Assembly (NCBI GenBank): GCA_034509735.1 | Contig: JACGWO010000003.1 | Span: 39,726,873 to 39,790,872, forward strand | Length of the DNA: 64,000 bases | DNA from: Sesamum alatum | Taxonomy: Eukaryota; Streptophyta; Magnoliopsida; Lamiales; Pedaliaceae | Reading direction: 5' to 3' | In this document: piece after piece, positions 22,632 to 36,094 of the stretch | Numbering within the stretch: the stretch's first letter is position 1 | Layout: each line of letters opens with the position of its first letter | Program-made: the position numbers and the translations under genes | Notes under the pieces: model-generated | Told to the model about the DNA's origin: nothing | Databases searched by the model: none | What the model saw: the letters and a program-made list of their open reading frames with translations, nothing else

Positions 22632-23059
22632 ATGATGGGACACAGTTTCAGAGTTGTCCTTTTAGCCTAGATTGACAAATTTGGATTTGAGGGAACTATT
22701 TGGAAAAAGAATTTCAAATAACTTCGTATAGAAGGAATTTTGAAACCCATCACTGTTCAATAAAATATAGTTCAAATTTAAAGTTGAAAGATTTGAATCA
22801 TTCAAATTTAAAAGGAGAAATTACACTTTTTAGCCATTCTTTGCTTTATAAAATTTTTAAAATAGTTCCAAAATTGGAAAAACTCAACCTATTTTTGTCC
22901 GAATTTCAAAATAATTTCAAAATTGAAAAAACTCGACACGTGTAGTTCCCTGTTCGAATTTCTCCAAAGCTCCCTTAGAAACCACTAGAGAACCCACATT
23001 TGCCTTGTAGAAGAAAAGGAGTTTGAACTGGCTGGGATTATTGTGATTCAATCAATTAA

Positions 23060-23562
23060 GAGGGTGTCCGGACGAGTCTATAAGCTTTTCAAAATATCTT
23101 ATAAGATGTTTGAAAGTTTATAAACTCTATATTTGCTAAAAAAATTTCCCCCTAAAGAGCTTATAATATTTCAAACTAAAATGTTTAGGATCGATTAAGC
23201 TCTTAAGAAAAAAAAAAAGTAAGCTCAATTCATTTTTTTTATAAAAAATTTTTAAGCTCTTTAATCTTGATATCCAATAGACAAAAACACTATTACAATT
23301 TTGTTTGTATTTCACTTTTATCCTTCATATAGTTAACGTTTTTCCGCTAAAAGCAAACATATCTATTTGTATGATTTTAGATTCTAATATTTTGATAGCT
23401 TTTTCACTCATTATTATGCCTAATAATCTAACATCATAAGCTTTGACATTTTATTTATTCAACCACTTCAAAAGTTCTTTATTTGTAACATAAGATTCAC
23501 CATCTTTAAGATTTTAAAACATTTTATAAGATGTTTCGAATAAATTTAGCAAAAACACCCTT
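23060..23562. mobile_element. hAT-like MITE (about 0.5 kb)
   Basis: The left end is GAGGGTGTCCGGACGAG followed by TATAAGCTTTTCAAAATATC; the right end, inverted, begins CTAAGGGTGTTTTTGC and shares CATCTTATAA. The arm text matches the fragment in thioredoxin intron 1. No exact 8-bp duplication was found. Confidence 0.5.
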
Positions 23563-24280
23563 AGACTCAAACTCAGGTTTTTTGCCAAGCTGTCGCATCC
23601 CCAAGGCACAGTCCCCCTGTGCCCCATATTTTGGCAGAACCTGTCCAATCAGGGCAGTAAATCCCAAATCTGAGCGAGTATGAAATGATGCGACTCGATT
23701 GATGTTCTATTTGTGATGTATTATCCACTTTAACTTTATATGAACATTACGATTTCTTTTTGAAAATGTGTTTTGCCGGGAAAAGGAGGACTTGGGGCGT
23801 GAACGTCGCTCAGACTCCTCGTGCAACCGATGTAAGATGTGTTTGCCTAATGTTTACATCAATAGTCTTCCATAGATAAACAAAATTGAACTTGATAATA
23901 CCTGAAGATGTAAAAAGGGTGAAAGATTATTTCTTCATCAATGCATGACCAAAAAAGTAAATAATAAATATTTTAATAATTTATAAATAATAGACAGTGG
24001 TAGCATCTAACAAAGAATAACTTTAGAACTAAATAAAATAAAGAAAAAAACTTGAAAATATTAAAAATTATAAAAGAAAATCAAAAGTTATAGAAGTATA
24101 AATTTTCAAAGTTAGGACGATATTAACTTTAGGACCATTTCAGATTTAAGATCTACTAGTTTTTAGTTATTATTACTATATCAAGTATTTAATTGAAGTT
24201 GGCAAAAAGTTAGGAAAAATAATAAATGAATCCTCACACTTATTTACTAAAAATTCAGTTGCAATAATATCTGGAGCATG

Positions 24281-24615
24281 AAATTGCAATTTTAATCTTG
24301 TAAGTATGAGTGTGGTAATTTTAGTCATATATAAATTTATTTTGACAATTTTATTACGTAATTTCTAAAAGTTTCTAACCTTGAAAAAAAAAAACGATTG
24401 GAATTTGCTAAAATAACTGAAGAAGTGCACATGACATGCACGCAAATAGCTTCTTTTGGTGCACTTTTCGGGTTATTTTAGCGAATTTTAGTTATTTTGT
24501 CCTCAACGTGTGAAAATTTTAAAATTACAAGATCAAAATATCTAAATTAATTCGAACAAAACTAAAATTGTCTCCCGCTCATACTTACACGATTAAAATT
24601 ACAATTTTTCCTATC
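24281..24615. mobile_element. Inverted-repeat element, about 335 bp
   Basis: The left arm begins AATTGCAATTTTAATCTTGT with AAGTATGAG, and the right arm is its inverse (CTCATACTTACACGATTAAA then ATTACAATTTTT). A further inner palindrome involves GTGCACATGACATGCAC near 24430. No coding content. Confidence 0.45.
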
Positions 24616-25841
24616 TCGTGCAGGTCTCACACGTCCTATGAGGAGTAATATTTTATAGGAAAAAAATATTATAACCACATTAAAATATATTTATATATTA
24701 AATTACGCATTAAATCATATTTTAGTTCAAAATTCATTCCATCACTTTTTTATTCAAAAATTCTAACTATTAATTTTTATTTATTTATAGACAAAATTAC
24801 CTTTGGTCTTCTTATATTATGAGTTCTTTTATTATTTATTATAAATAATTTAAAAATTTAATATGATAATAATCATAGCAAAGAAATTATTCATATATAA
24901 AGATAAATCTGAATTACGGTATAGGCTGATTTATTTTAAAGAAGCTAAAAATTTCTTGAATAAAGATAAGTTATTATAAATTAATCTAAATTTCAACAAA
25001 ACAAAGGATAACTTGTCCAAAAGAAAAATAAAAATAATGAATCTTTTGGGTAAAGATAAATTGTCATATACTTGTTACTTATGTGGCAAAATAAAAAAAA
25101 AAGACCATCCAAATATGCGCTCGAATAGCGCTTACTTGGATGGCGTTGATGGTTTTGTTTTATTACATATAGATTTAGAGAAAATTTGGCTGAATTTATT
25201 TAAAAAAATTATAAACTCATATATTTTAGAAGATATTTTTTAAATTTATCAGATGCTAGATTTTATTCTAGAAATAAATTTTTTGAAGTGATTGGCTAAA
25301 ATAAAATGACGGGGCTCATAAAAAGTTAGTAATAATAATTTATAATTAATTTGAAAATGTTTATTAACATTTTAGAAATATAGGAACTACATATTCTTTT
25401 TTTCTAAGAAAAAGTTAGAAACTTTTGAGATCTTACTTTTGCAATTTGTAAGCCCTTTTTTATTAAAAAAATGTTAAATATTGTTTACCATTTTATAAGC
25501 TCTCACACCATTTATTTTGAAAAATATAAGGTTAATTGCACTTAAACTCCTTCTACAAGTATGAAATTATGCTTTCTTCCAAAAAAGAGTTTCAAAATTA
25601 TATGTAGACACCTCGAAAAACTATCCATTTATAAATGATCCCATTCCGTTAGTTTAGACCGAAAATGTTGATATCAGCAAAAAAAAACTACATAAACTTT
25701 TCATTTTACTATTCATTCAACATTCCTTATATAAATTTTCCATTTTACTATCCATTCAACATTCCCTTAGTAGCATTTATATACTTGTAAGAATGTAGAT
25801 ATAAATATACAAGTCAAAAGGTGTAACTATAATAAAATTTT
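24616..25841. other. Intergenic, very AT-rich
   Basis: Long AT-rich runs with no gene. Bases 25380-25500 show AGCTTATAAG-type text like the hAT-like family above, and 25535-25640 repeats the TTAATTGCACTTAAACTCC motif seen near 5540. These are old transposon scraps. Confidence 0.35.
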
Positions 25842-26022
25842 AGAAAATTTTAGTCCGAACCTGACTCGGTCAAAACTTGAACCAATCATATAGTAAGTGC
25901 AACACATTTGCCGTGTGATTGGTATATAGTTCAGGAAAAATAACCAACCACATAACAAATATATAACACTTACTCTGTAATTAATTTGATCCAATCATAC
26001 CTGATTAGGGCAAAAATTTTCC
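25842..26022. mobile_element. MITE family A, copy 2, with 9-bp TSD
   Basis: The 181-bp element starts AGAAAATTTTAGTCCGAACC and ends GGGCAAAAATTTTCC. It is flanked by TAAAATTTT on both sides (25833-25841 and 26023-26031). Interior family words are CGGTCAAAACTTGAACCAAT and CCGTGTGATTGGTATATAG. Confidence 0.72.
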
Positions 26023-26458
26023 TAAAATTTTATTCGCAAATTATAGTCATTTGATAAAAAATTCCTGTTTGTGAATAAAAAGATAGTCATATTTTTATCC
26101 TTCTTTATAAACTTGTAACTTATTAACCAAACGCCCAATAAAAGTAGTTTATGAGGCATTCAACCCACCTGAAAGTTGAAACAGACACCGAATGCGGCGG
26201 CGCGTTCCCTTGCACCCTCCGCCATACGCGTGCACCTTGCGCGTCACCTACTCCAAAATCTTGCTCGCAGATCTCAAGCACCGAGTATCTGGGATAAGTA
26301 AAGTGAAGGAGGTCCTTTTACGTAATTTCACTCCACCCCCTCCATCTCCCCGCCTCTCTGGCTCAGCTAACTTCCGCCGGGTGCCACTCTACGCACCCCC
26401 ACTGCATTTTTCCTCTATTCCATCCCAAAACCCTCTGAAGAAATTACAAAGAGAGAAG

Positions 26459-29400
26459 ATGCGGGCGCTATTCGCTCTCCTGATTCTCTTGTTCATTCTC
26501 AACGCCGGCGATTCTGTGCCTGATGACGCAGGAAACGTTAATGCTACCGTTTCAAACGGTACGTCTCAGGGTAAGGAAGGTAGTTTTGCTGATATGATCG
26601 ATCACGCATTGGCAAAAGAGTTCAATGAGACAGAAGAACTCTCTGACGGTTAGTGTAGATCTCCGGTAACTGTGCTCGGCGCTTTACTTCGTATATTTTT
26701 AGTTTCCAATTTTTTATGCTGTTTTTGTTTTATTCCTCGAAAATTCTATGTTGTACTTGTTTGTATTGGACATTTTTTTTTCAATTGTATTGCATGGGAT
26801 TAATGACAAATCTTTTGTTTCTGACTTGTTTGTTTTTATGCATTTAAGTATTTATTTTATTGTCAACGCGTGAATTTCTTTGTATTCGTGTTCGCTGGAT
26901 TCACCGATTATATTTGGGTAAACAACTCTGTAAGCATAAAACAAATCGTCAATGGTGCAACTTTATTTAGAATTATTTGGCAAGTTAAATGTGAGCCTTA
27001 GATAATGGGGAAGATATATGTCTTATTTTCTGAAGATACAAATACGAATAGCTATGGTTGATTTACTTTTACTGTTTCTTTTTCTAGGAGTTCCAATTTC
27101 CATGTTTGGAGCTTTGGGATGAAATTAATGCAAGCAATGATGATGTATATTTTTTAGATTATAGAAAACATTACAAGTTGTAAGGTTATCTCGAAAGACT
27201 TGGTTGAAATCCATTATAATTGATGTGGTTATTCGTACATGTATGTAATCTAAATTTCAAGTTGGCTTTCTCAAATGAAAACAATAAAAGAAGTGGACTA
27301 GATATGTCTAACTTAGTGAAGCCGATCAAATTTAATAAGGTAGGATTAGGAGTTTCTACTTGGAAAGAAACATTGCAATTTGGCTTTATTTTTCTTTCTA
27401 TTTTACTTTTGCAGTCAGTGATCCTGGAAGCTTCAACAACAGTGTGGCCGAACAGCAGGTCTGTTGGTTTACAAGTTCTTGCACATTTTTGACATGCTAA
27501 TATTTGGACTTGTCAGATTTTGATTAGCTCTTTTGAAAAGGGTGGATGCTAGATTTTGAAGGGCACTCTTAAAACTAGTTGCAAATCAGAAATATGTTTG
27601 TGGCATACTAATTAATTAACCCTTAGGTCTTGGAGGTATTGATTTTGTGTGGCCAAAGCCCAAAGGGATGTAGTTGCTGTTCAGCAAATGGTTATATTTT
27701 GTTTGGATAGATCTGATATTGTGGCGGCTGGCTGCTGGCATTCTGTAAACATGGCACTCTATGCAATTTGAGTCTCTTTTACTTTTAGACGCCATAATAC
27801 ATTTAGGCATCAGGAAAAGAAACCAAATAATTCATTTGAACCGACGTAAAGAAAGATTCCCAGCAAAAGTAAGTACTCACTTTTACAAGACTCCAAAGGG
27901 AGTGACAAATAAAAAAGGTCCCATTCAAGTTGAAAGTTCAGTTGATGAACGCTTGTGGTTCCCTCGCATGGTTGTCAAGTTACTGATGTTGTGTAAGGTG
28001 TTATATACACATATCACGTGTGGGGTTGTTATTCTAAATCCTACTTTATCTCACATAATTGTCTTGTTCTTTTGGTTGGTAGTGTGAGACATGGCATCGG
28101 TTATCATAATTGTAAGTAGTTGAATAAGTTTTCGCAGTTAAGAGACTATAGGGCATGAGATTTCAGGGTAGTTATTAAATATCATCTTGCTTGAGAGGAC
28201 TAGGAATGTCAACGAGGCCCAATAGGTTTAGACACACAAAAGATTTGCAATTGGAATTTGACTATCTACTTTCTTGGTTTGTGTTGTTAAAATATAAACC
28301 AAATACTGCACGATCTCATTTGGATATAATTATGATAATCTTATCGTTTTGCATTTTACTCTAGAAATTGATTTAGAATTCGGAACGTTGATGTCAAATT
28401 GTCTTCTGTTTCTCTCTGTCTCTCCTTGTCGTTTAAGTTTGTGTCATTTTGTTGCTGTGTGTCTGTGCTGTATCTACTGAAACTTTTCTAATTCTCAGGC
28501 AGTTCTGGAAACTGTTGCTAGAGTTAAGCCCAAGAAAAATGAGACAAAAGATGAAAAGTATGCTTCCTCAAACTTTATCCTGGATACTGAATAATCTGCT
28601 GTTTCAAGTACTATGGTTTGATAGCTATGATTTATTTGTCATCATCAGAAAATCCTATGTTCTCTTGATATCTTTCTGACTTTTATTTTAGGCCATTTCA
28701 GTTTCATGATGTTTTTAATCTTGATAATGAGAATCGACCTGAAGACACGCCAACCTTGATAGATAAGAAGGTACTCATTATATGAGAGAAAAGCAACACA
28801 CTTATTGAAAATGAATGCAAGTGCACCTTCATAGATATTTTTGAAGAAATTGATTCCAGTTGTTAACAATTTTGCTCAGGACAACGTCTTCATTATGTCC
28901 AATGCCAAGTCCAAATTTCCTGTATTACAGTTGGACTTGAGGTTAGCACTCTGAACCTAACCCCACTCACTGACAAAGCACTGTGTGGTTTACTTCATTC
29001 AGTATTTTATAAACTGTCCAACATTTCTGGATTACTGTTTGACAGATTCATATCTGACCTAGTTGTTGTAATTGTCTCCGCAACCTGTGGTGGAATTGCC
29101 TTTGCTTGTGCTGGACAGCCGGTCAGATTACTGCTTAGTTTTGTGCTTTTTTGCTGATTTATGTGACTTTGGTTTTCATTTATGATCCTTGTTTATGATG
29201 CTCCTGGAATATAGATGGTGCTTTGTGAATGTTGACATAGATGCTGATATACAAGAGCACTTACCGGAGTTTGTGGTTTAACCATGCAGGTTATAACTGG
29301 ATATTTGCTAGCAGGATCTGTTATTGGACCGGGGGGTTTTAGTTTTGTTAGTGAAATGGTTCAAGTATGTGGCTGGTTATCTTTCCTTTTCGTTTGACTT

Positions 29401-32400
29401 TGAAGTTGTCTTCATTTCTTCATCGTGAATATCTCACTCCTACAATCTCTTTCTTTTGGAGGGTATATTATGTTTCAAAGTCAAAATTTGCCATCTAACT
29501 TTCAGAGTATGTGCATGCAGGTTGAGACAGTCGCGCAGTTTGGGGTTATTTTTCTTCTTTTTGCACTGGGCTTGGAGTTCTCTGCAGTGAAGGTTGATTT
29601 TGTTGTTTATCTAAACTTTGTCACTTTGTTGTATGATATATTACAAAATCTTGAAAGAAAATAACTGAGAATAAATATAATTGATAATGCAGATTCGTGT
29701 TGTAAGGGCAGTTGCTGTCTTAGGCGGGTTGCTTCAGATATTTTTGTTTATGTGTTTGTGTGGGATAATAGCCTCGGTATGCCCTCTCTTGTTACTTTCT
29801 TAGAAATTGCATAACTTTGTATTACAATATTATTATATAAGTGTTGAAGTAAGCTTGAGGTTTGATTAACATGAGACTTTGAGGTTTTCTGTATAGTAGT
29901 TCCCAATTATCTTCAATACTTGGGCTGCTATCCTTCAAATATTGCATGTTTTCTCGTCAACTTTTTTCATCTGTTTTAGGTGTAATGATGTTAAGTGATA
30001 TCTTTGCAGTTGTGTGGTGGGGAATCATCTGAAGGTGTCTTTGTTGGTGTCTTCCTCTCAATGTCTTCAACAGCAGTGGTACCTCAGCTGATTTTTTTCT
30101 TAAGTTACTGTTTCCTCGTGCGAGAGTAAAGATAATTCTTCTGCTGAGCACTTAGTTCTTATGTCCTTTTGTTTTGTCTATCGATGGTATAAAACTTAAA
30201 ACTTTAATTTAGAGGCGTACGAAGGGTTACATTATTCTGAGTTTTGCTATGAGGCTTATTTTCTATTGCTTGGACCCCTAATTGTATAGCTGAATCCAAC
30301 CTAACCTAAAGGAACTTAATTATCATTGTACCAAACTACAACAACAAACATGATATGAGCTCACAGCCCTCAGTTAAAATCCACTCGCCAAAATAATCAC
30401 TAACCAAGAAGAGTGCCACAGAAGTTTGCCATGCTGTACACGTACTATATACTCTCCTTCCATGTTCCATTCTTCTTAGAGACAATAAGGGCCCCTCTAG
30501 ACATGTGGTGCACTTTTGTTGATACAGATTAAGTTGACTTTGGTGATAAACGCATCCCCCTATAATGCGCCAAGAACACTTACCTTGAACCAAGAGCAAT
30601 AGAAAAGAACTGATGATATTGGACTCTCACTACTTGCATATCCGGAAAGGGCTGCTGGTTTTCGCATTCTATGACCGAATATTAAAGAAAAGCAATATAA
30701 TAGAAAAGATGAATAATTGGTTGAATAGTTCATTCTATCCTTAAAAAATTCTTACCAATTTTACATAATTCAATTAATTCATGACAAGTAGATATAACGT
30801 AACACCTGTAGCATTTTTCTGGTTGATGGATTAAAGCCAACCCATGCAATGATATCATCTTTGGCATGCAGGTTCTAAAATTTTTAATGGAAAGGAATAG
30901 CATCAATACACTGCATGGGCAGGTCACTGTTGGAACCCTGATTTTGCAGGTGTGTATCAGCTTTACAATTATCTCTCTGTTTGGTATCTGAGAAGTGAAA
31001 ATTGTAATGCTTTGGCCATTAACTAGGATGAACTTGCTTGTAAGTTCTGTAATATTTAGCACTGAAATGCATCTCTGGAGTCTGAGAACGCCTCTCTGCT
31101 TGCCAGGACTGTGCAGTGGGTTTGCTATTTGCCCTCCTTCCAATCCTTGGTGGTACTTCTGGTGCTCTTCAAGGAATTGTTTCCATGACAAAATTGTAAG
31201 TAAATGAACTTCTAGAATGGTTGTCTGGTGTTGATGCGAACCTCTAATTGATGCTATTTGCTTTATTACATTCACACAGCTAATGATTGTTGTGCACGAT
31301 AGATCTGGTTCATTCTCAAATGCACTTGTTTGGGGGGGTTTTCGTTTTGTGTTTTCCTGAATTTATTTATGACGAGTTACAACTGTTGTTTGCTTTAGAT
31401 AGTCTGGTCGACAATACCAGTAAGGTGAAATGATAAAACCATTTGAAGACGTTCTGTCCTTCCTACCAGTATATGTCGTTAGTTATGAGTTATGTTTTCT
31501 ATACTTTCTCTTACTCCTACTTGTGTTTATTTTCCATTGTGGCTAGGATATCTCCTGACTAATTCCTCATCAAGTGGCAATAGTTTCAAGAAGCATACTT
31601 TGTTATTTTGCGTATGTTAGTAAACTTTCTTTTCAATGATTTATTATGCTGGATCATTCTTTTCCTTTTTCAGGTTGTTGGTGTTAGTTACATTTTTGGC
31701 CATTTTATCAATGTTATGCCGCACTTGTATACCTTGGTTTCTTAAGTTGATGATTAGCCTATCCTCACAGGTGATTTTGTGTTTGAGCAAATATGACATG
31801 TGGACAAGGTTTCTGGTATTTCACTTTGTCCTCTGTAATTTTTGCAGACTAATGAACTCTATCAATTGGCATCTGTCGCTTTCTGCTTGCTTGTTGCTTG
31901 GGTTCGTATTACTTCCCAAGTTCTGTTATTAATCCTCTGTGCTGTGGTGAAATTTGAAATTGTTGCTAATCAACTTTTCTGTAACTTGTGTAATCACAGG
32001 AGATCTTATTTATTGCCATTTTGCACATTGCTAATTAATTCTGTAGATTTACTTTTTCTGGCAGTACGACCTACGCATACATTTGTTTTTTATTGGAAAC
32101 TTTCTATGTACACAATGTATTTGAATACATGTATTTAATGCATTGTTGCTCATTCCAGTGTAGTGATAAATTGGGCCTGAGCCTTGAATTGGGTTCGTTT
32201 GCTGCTGGAGTGATGATATCAACAACTGATCTTGCTCATCATACTCTTGAACAGGTATTCTTTTTCTATGCCCTTTCTCTGTTCTCGTATTTCCGCCTTT
32301 CTCCATCTTCATTAACACGTGCGTGTGCCTGCGTGATTGTTGGAATTGGATTCCAATACATTTTCATGACGTCATGTTCATAAAATTGGCTTGAGAATGC

Positions 32401-34585
32401 TTAAGCTTCATTTTTCCTTCTCTCTGTGAACTGATAGGAGGCCATATACACCAGCTTTGGCTTGAAAGCCAATTGCTGATGTGTTATTGCTCTTTTGAGT
32501 GTAAAGTCCCAAATGCAGTAAGCAGGCTTGGCTGCTATAACAATTAATACTGGGCTCCTGAGTTCAAAAAAGATTTCAAGATATTGATTTACTGTTCCAC
32601 ATTATTAAATATATATCAGTTCATGTACTTTGGTACTAGGAGTTGGACAGTGTTTCTTTGTTACTGGACACAGGGAATTCTTATCTGGAATTCATTGTTT
32701 TGTAGGTGGAGCCAATCCGGAACTTATTTGCTGCCCTTTTTCTAGCCAGTATTGGAATGCTTATTCATGTTCATTTTCTTTGGAACCACATTGATATTCT
32801 GCTGGCAGCTGTTATATTGGTGATTGTTGTAAAAACAATCGTGATCACGTTGGTCGTGAAAGGATTTGGCTACAACAACAAGACTTCAGTTCTTGTATGT
32901 ATTAGCCGTCTTCTTTAATAAAATCTTAGTTTGCTATCTTTGACCAGCTGACTTGGTTATTTGATACATATAGGTTGGAATGTCTCTTGCACAAATTGGA
33001 GAATTTGCTTTTGTTCTTCTTAGCCGTGCGTCAAACCTGAAGCTGATTGAGGTATTGCTTTGCTTCTGAATTTGTCGTCATTGCGAAGTGAGGCAAAATC
33101 TGCAATTTCACGCTAAGGATCACTCTGGTTTATTTCTTAATATTCTATTCAAAAGTACTATCTTGACTGGTTTTGGTCCTGTTGGCGCTTCTGTGATTTG
33201 CTGAGATGGACCACTAATTGAAGGTGATATCTTTGGCAGGGTAAATTGTACATGCTGCTTCTTGGAACAACAGCTCTCAGTCTGGTATGTAAGACAGTTT
33301 AATCATATGGGTTTTGGCAGTACCCTCTAGGATCTCATACTTCATTTCAATCTCGGAGAAATGGTCTTATTTGGTCCTTCACTATGTTGCCTTCATCTTG
33401 TGATGACTACATGCTAAGAAATTCTAAGAATATATATTACATATTGTATATGATATCCAGAAAAGCTAGCCATTATGTGGTTGTGTAGCATTTACATTTA
33501 AGAATGGGAGGACTAGTAACTTAAGAATTTGCAATCCATGTGAATCATATGGGATCGATGTGGCCAGTCATCAGATAATCAGATCCGCCCTTGAGAAATT
33601 TAAAAATTGCCGTCATGCAGAATATGCTGCTGATGGATCGCCCATCTTAGAATTTGAGCAAGCAGAGATATGGTTTCTGTATGAATGATGCATAGTGCCA
33701 TCCAGAAGATTCATGTGAAAGTGTTTGAATCTCTTGGAAAATTATCTATCTGTTGAACCTCTCAAAATTTGAAATGTAGATGTCTCTTCCTTGAAATATG
33801 TTAAGACTGATCCTTTGCCCAATGGGAATTAAGCCTAAACCTTTCTGAAACATCAAAGAGTTCTTTTACATTTTCTGAAACTTTATCTTGGATAAATCCC
33901 TTGGGCACCTATTACTCAACCAAGACTATTGAGTATGAATGACACATCGCACATTCTAGCCACTAGAAGTATTCTTATTCTTCTCTGTTGTTGTCAAGTA
34001 TACTAGTTGAGTTTTATCCAATTTCAAATACTCTTGTACATCAAGATTCATTTATTACATGCAAGGAGAAATGACAAAAAAGTGAACATTTTGCTTTCTG
34101 TCCATAATTTCAAATCAGAATTACCCCAAATGGTTAACTGTGCTGGAAAAACCCTGATGAAGTTGGTAAATGTTCGTTTTACCATTGTTCTAAATTGCAT
34201 TTTATGCCTTTCTTGATCTATCTTTTACAGTTAAATTTTCTCATACTTTTAATTAATATTTTTGCTTGTCGAGGTGTGCTCATAAAGATTATGTGCAGGT
34301 AACTACGCCATTATTGTTCAAGCTAATACCTGCAGTAGTACGTCTCGGAGTGCTACTACGGTGGTTTTCTCCTGATATGACTCACGAGGTAATCTTTCGT
34401 CTTGTATAGTTGTATTAACTTGATTCGATAAATTCTGCGATGGTTTTTCCCATGTCTGTCTGGGTAGAGTTTTGAGGTTTCTTGAACATTATTTTTCTTC
34501 CCAGATCGGATTTAGAGGAGATAGTCTGCGTGCAGACAGTGCTAAGCATATTTCTTTGATGGTCCAAGGCTCTCATGATTCATGA
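26459..34585 (+). CDS. K+ efflux antiporter, KEA4/5/6 type
   Basis: Twenty exons, all with GT-AG introns, add up to 1707 nt and 568 residues. They are 26459-26648, 27415-27458, 28499-28557, 28692-28770, 28880-28941, 29046-29121, 29290-29364, 29521-29592, 29693-29776, 30010-30078, 30872-30949, 31107-31195, 31674-31770, 31848-31901, 32159-32254, 32706-32894, 32974-33051, 33240-33284, 34299-34388 and 34505-34585. The protein is a CPA2 cation/proton antiporter; KEA4-6 act in Golgi, trans-Golgi and prevacuolar membranes for pH and K+ balance. An N-terminal signal sequence (MRALFALLILLFILNAGDS) is followed by a lumenal region with NAT, NGT and NET sequons, then the Na+/H+ exchanger core: ITGYLLAGSVIGPGG, FGVIFLLFALGLEFS, LELGSFAAGVMIS and LAQIGEFAFVLLSRA. 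There is no C-terminal KTN domain, as expected for this subgroup. An in-frame ATG at 26192 would extend the N-terminus by 89 residues, but the signal sequence argues for 26459. Confidence 0.92.
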
Positions 34586-35838
34586 TAATAATAAAAATAT
34601 ATGAACCAGAACTGCAAATATCGCACTTGACCTGATGATGGCCTTCTTATGCTCTGGGGGACAGGTGTTTAAGAGTTCAAAGGAGGTCGACTGATACCGA
34701 AAGTTGTAACATGTTATAAAGACTCCAGCAGCATGATTTGATGCACTGACTAGGATTTCGGAACATAGAGCACTGCAGATATAAATACTTTTGCAATACT
34801 ATGGAAACAAGTTTATACTGTAAATCTCACACAGCAATCTTTATTCTTCCTCCCTTAGATAGTCGTCCCACATAACACCTTTGAAATGACTAATCAGCTT
34901 GTCAAACGGATCGGTGTACATTTCTGTATAATAGTTCCACATTGTATAAATTTCCAATTTTGTTCGACCCGTCCTCCTATCGTAGCAAAAAGCATTTGCT
35001 GCCTCCATGTCTTGTAGTTTTACGGTACTCGTTCATGCCATAGCCTTAGCCTTAGCCTGGATGAGTGTATAACACTACATTCTCTTCTATTATAATTGTT
35101 AGTCTGTGTACATAGATCCTTGGGGCGGAGCTAAAACTGTTCTTTTGATCCATATTGAAAGATTCTTTCAAAATTTCAGTCCTCTGTGCAGAAAGATACT
35201 TGAGAAGTATACTTTGTAGAATTGTGTGTCCCTAACACAGTGAAAATTAAGACAAAAACATTGATGCACTATTTGTTACTTGGTTGTCAATGAACAGTAG
35301 CGCAGATTGAGAGGGATTGTTTGTGTTTCTGAGTCCTGACTGGTCTTTTGCTTTCAAAACAATTGACCCATTAGTCCTTTGATGCCTGCACTGCCTAGCT
35401 GTGTCTTGTGGACTTACTTTTTCTTTTGGTCTGGTGGGGGTATGATTTGTTGGGAACAAGGTGTTGTCTTATTCTGCTTTACAAGCAGGTTATGTATATA
35501 TACAATGGCATAAGGCCAATAAACCTAGAATACCCCAGAAGAAGGCTGTTTGTTTGTTTCTTCCAAGTCCCAAGGACAAACTTTTGTCTTTCTCTTTGCC
35601 TTTTTTATATTTTTGTGTGGTAGGATCGCATTCACCTCAATCCACGAACCTGCTGAGCTGTGTCAGTCACACACTCACCACTTATACACCCAAGTTGATA
35701 ACATGAAACCTTGCCACCATTTGTCCCATACTCCATAGCCATTACATCTGTATTGAATTTTCTATTCCAAATCTTATCATACTTCCTATCCTTGAAGGTA
35801 TATTCACTGTGTGTATAAAAATTATGCTATATTTTTAT
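34586..35838. other. KEA 3' UTR and intergenic DNA
   Basis: The first few hundred bases are probably the KEA 3' UTR. The rest, to 35838, is mixed-composition DNA without a coding frame that resembles a protein family. I see no RNA gene. Confidence 0.4.
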
Positions 35839-36094
35839 GGGATAATTAATTTATACTCCTTGATTTATAGCTTGTTTATACAAATTATTCCTATATTTTA
35901 CATAATCACAAAAATCACTCCCGACAGTTAAAAAGAATGGGTAGTTTATATAATCATGTTGACGTTTCTGGTGGTATATGTATAGTTTTTTAAAAAAATA
36001 GGAATGAATTGGATAAATAAAGTTGATGTTTCTGATGGGTGTATGTTGTAATTATCCAAAAAGCATGGATGGTTTTGTGTAATATAATTATCCC
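35839..36094. mobile_element. MITE, GGGATAATTA...TAATTATCCC family (copy 2)
   Basis: About 256 bp begin GGGATAATTAATTTATACTC and end AATATAATTATCCC. Internal text (CTTGATTTATAGCTTGTTTA, GTGGTATATGTATAG) matches the copy at 6560-6804. Flanks are T-rich and a duplication cannot be confirmed. Confidence 0.55.
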
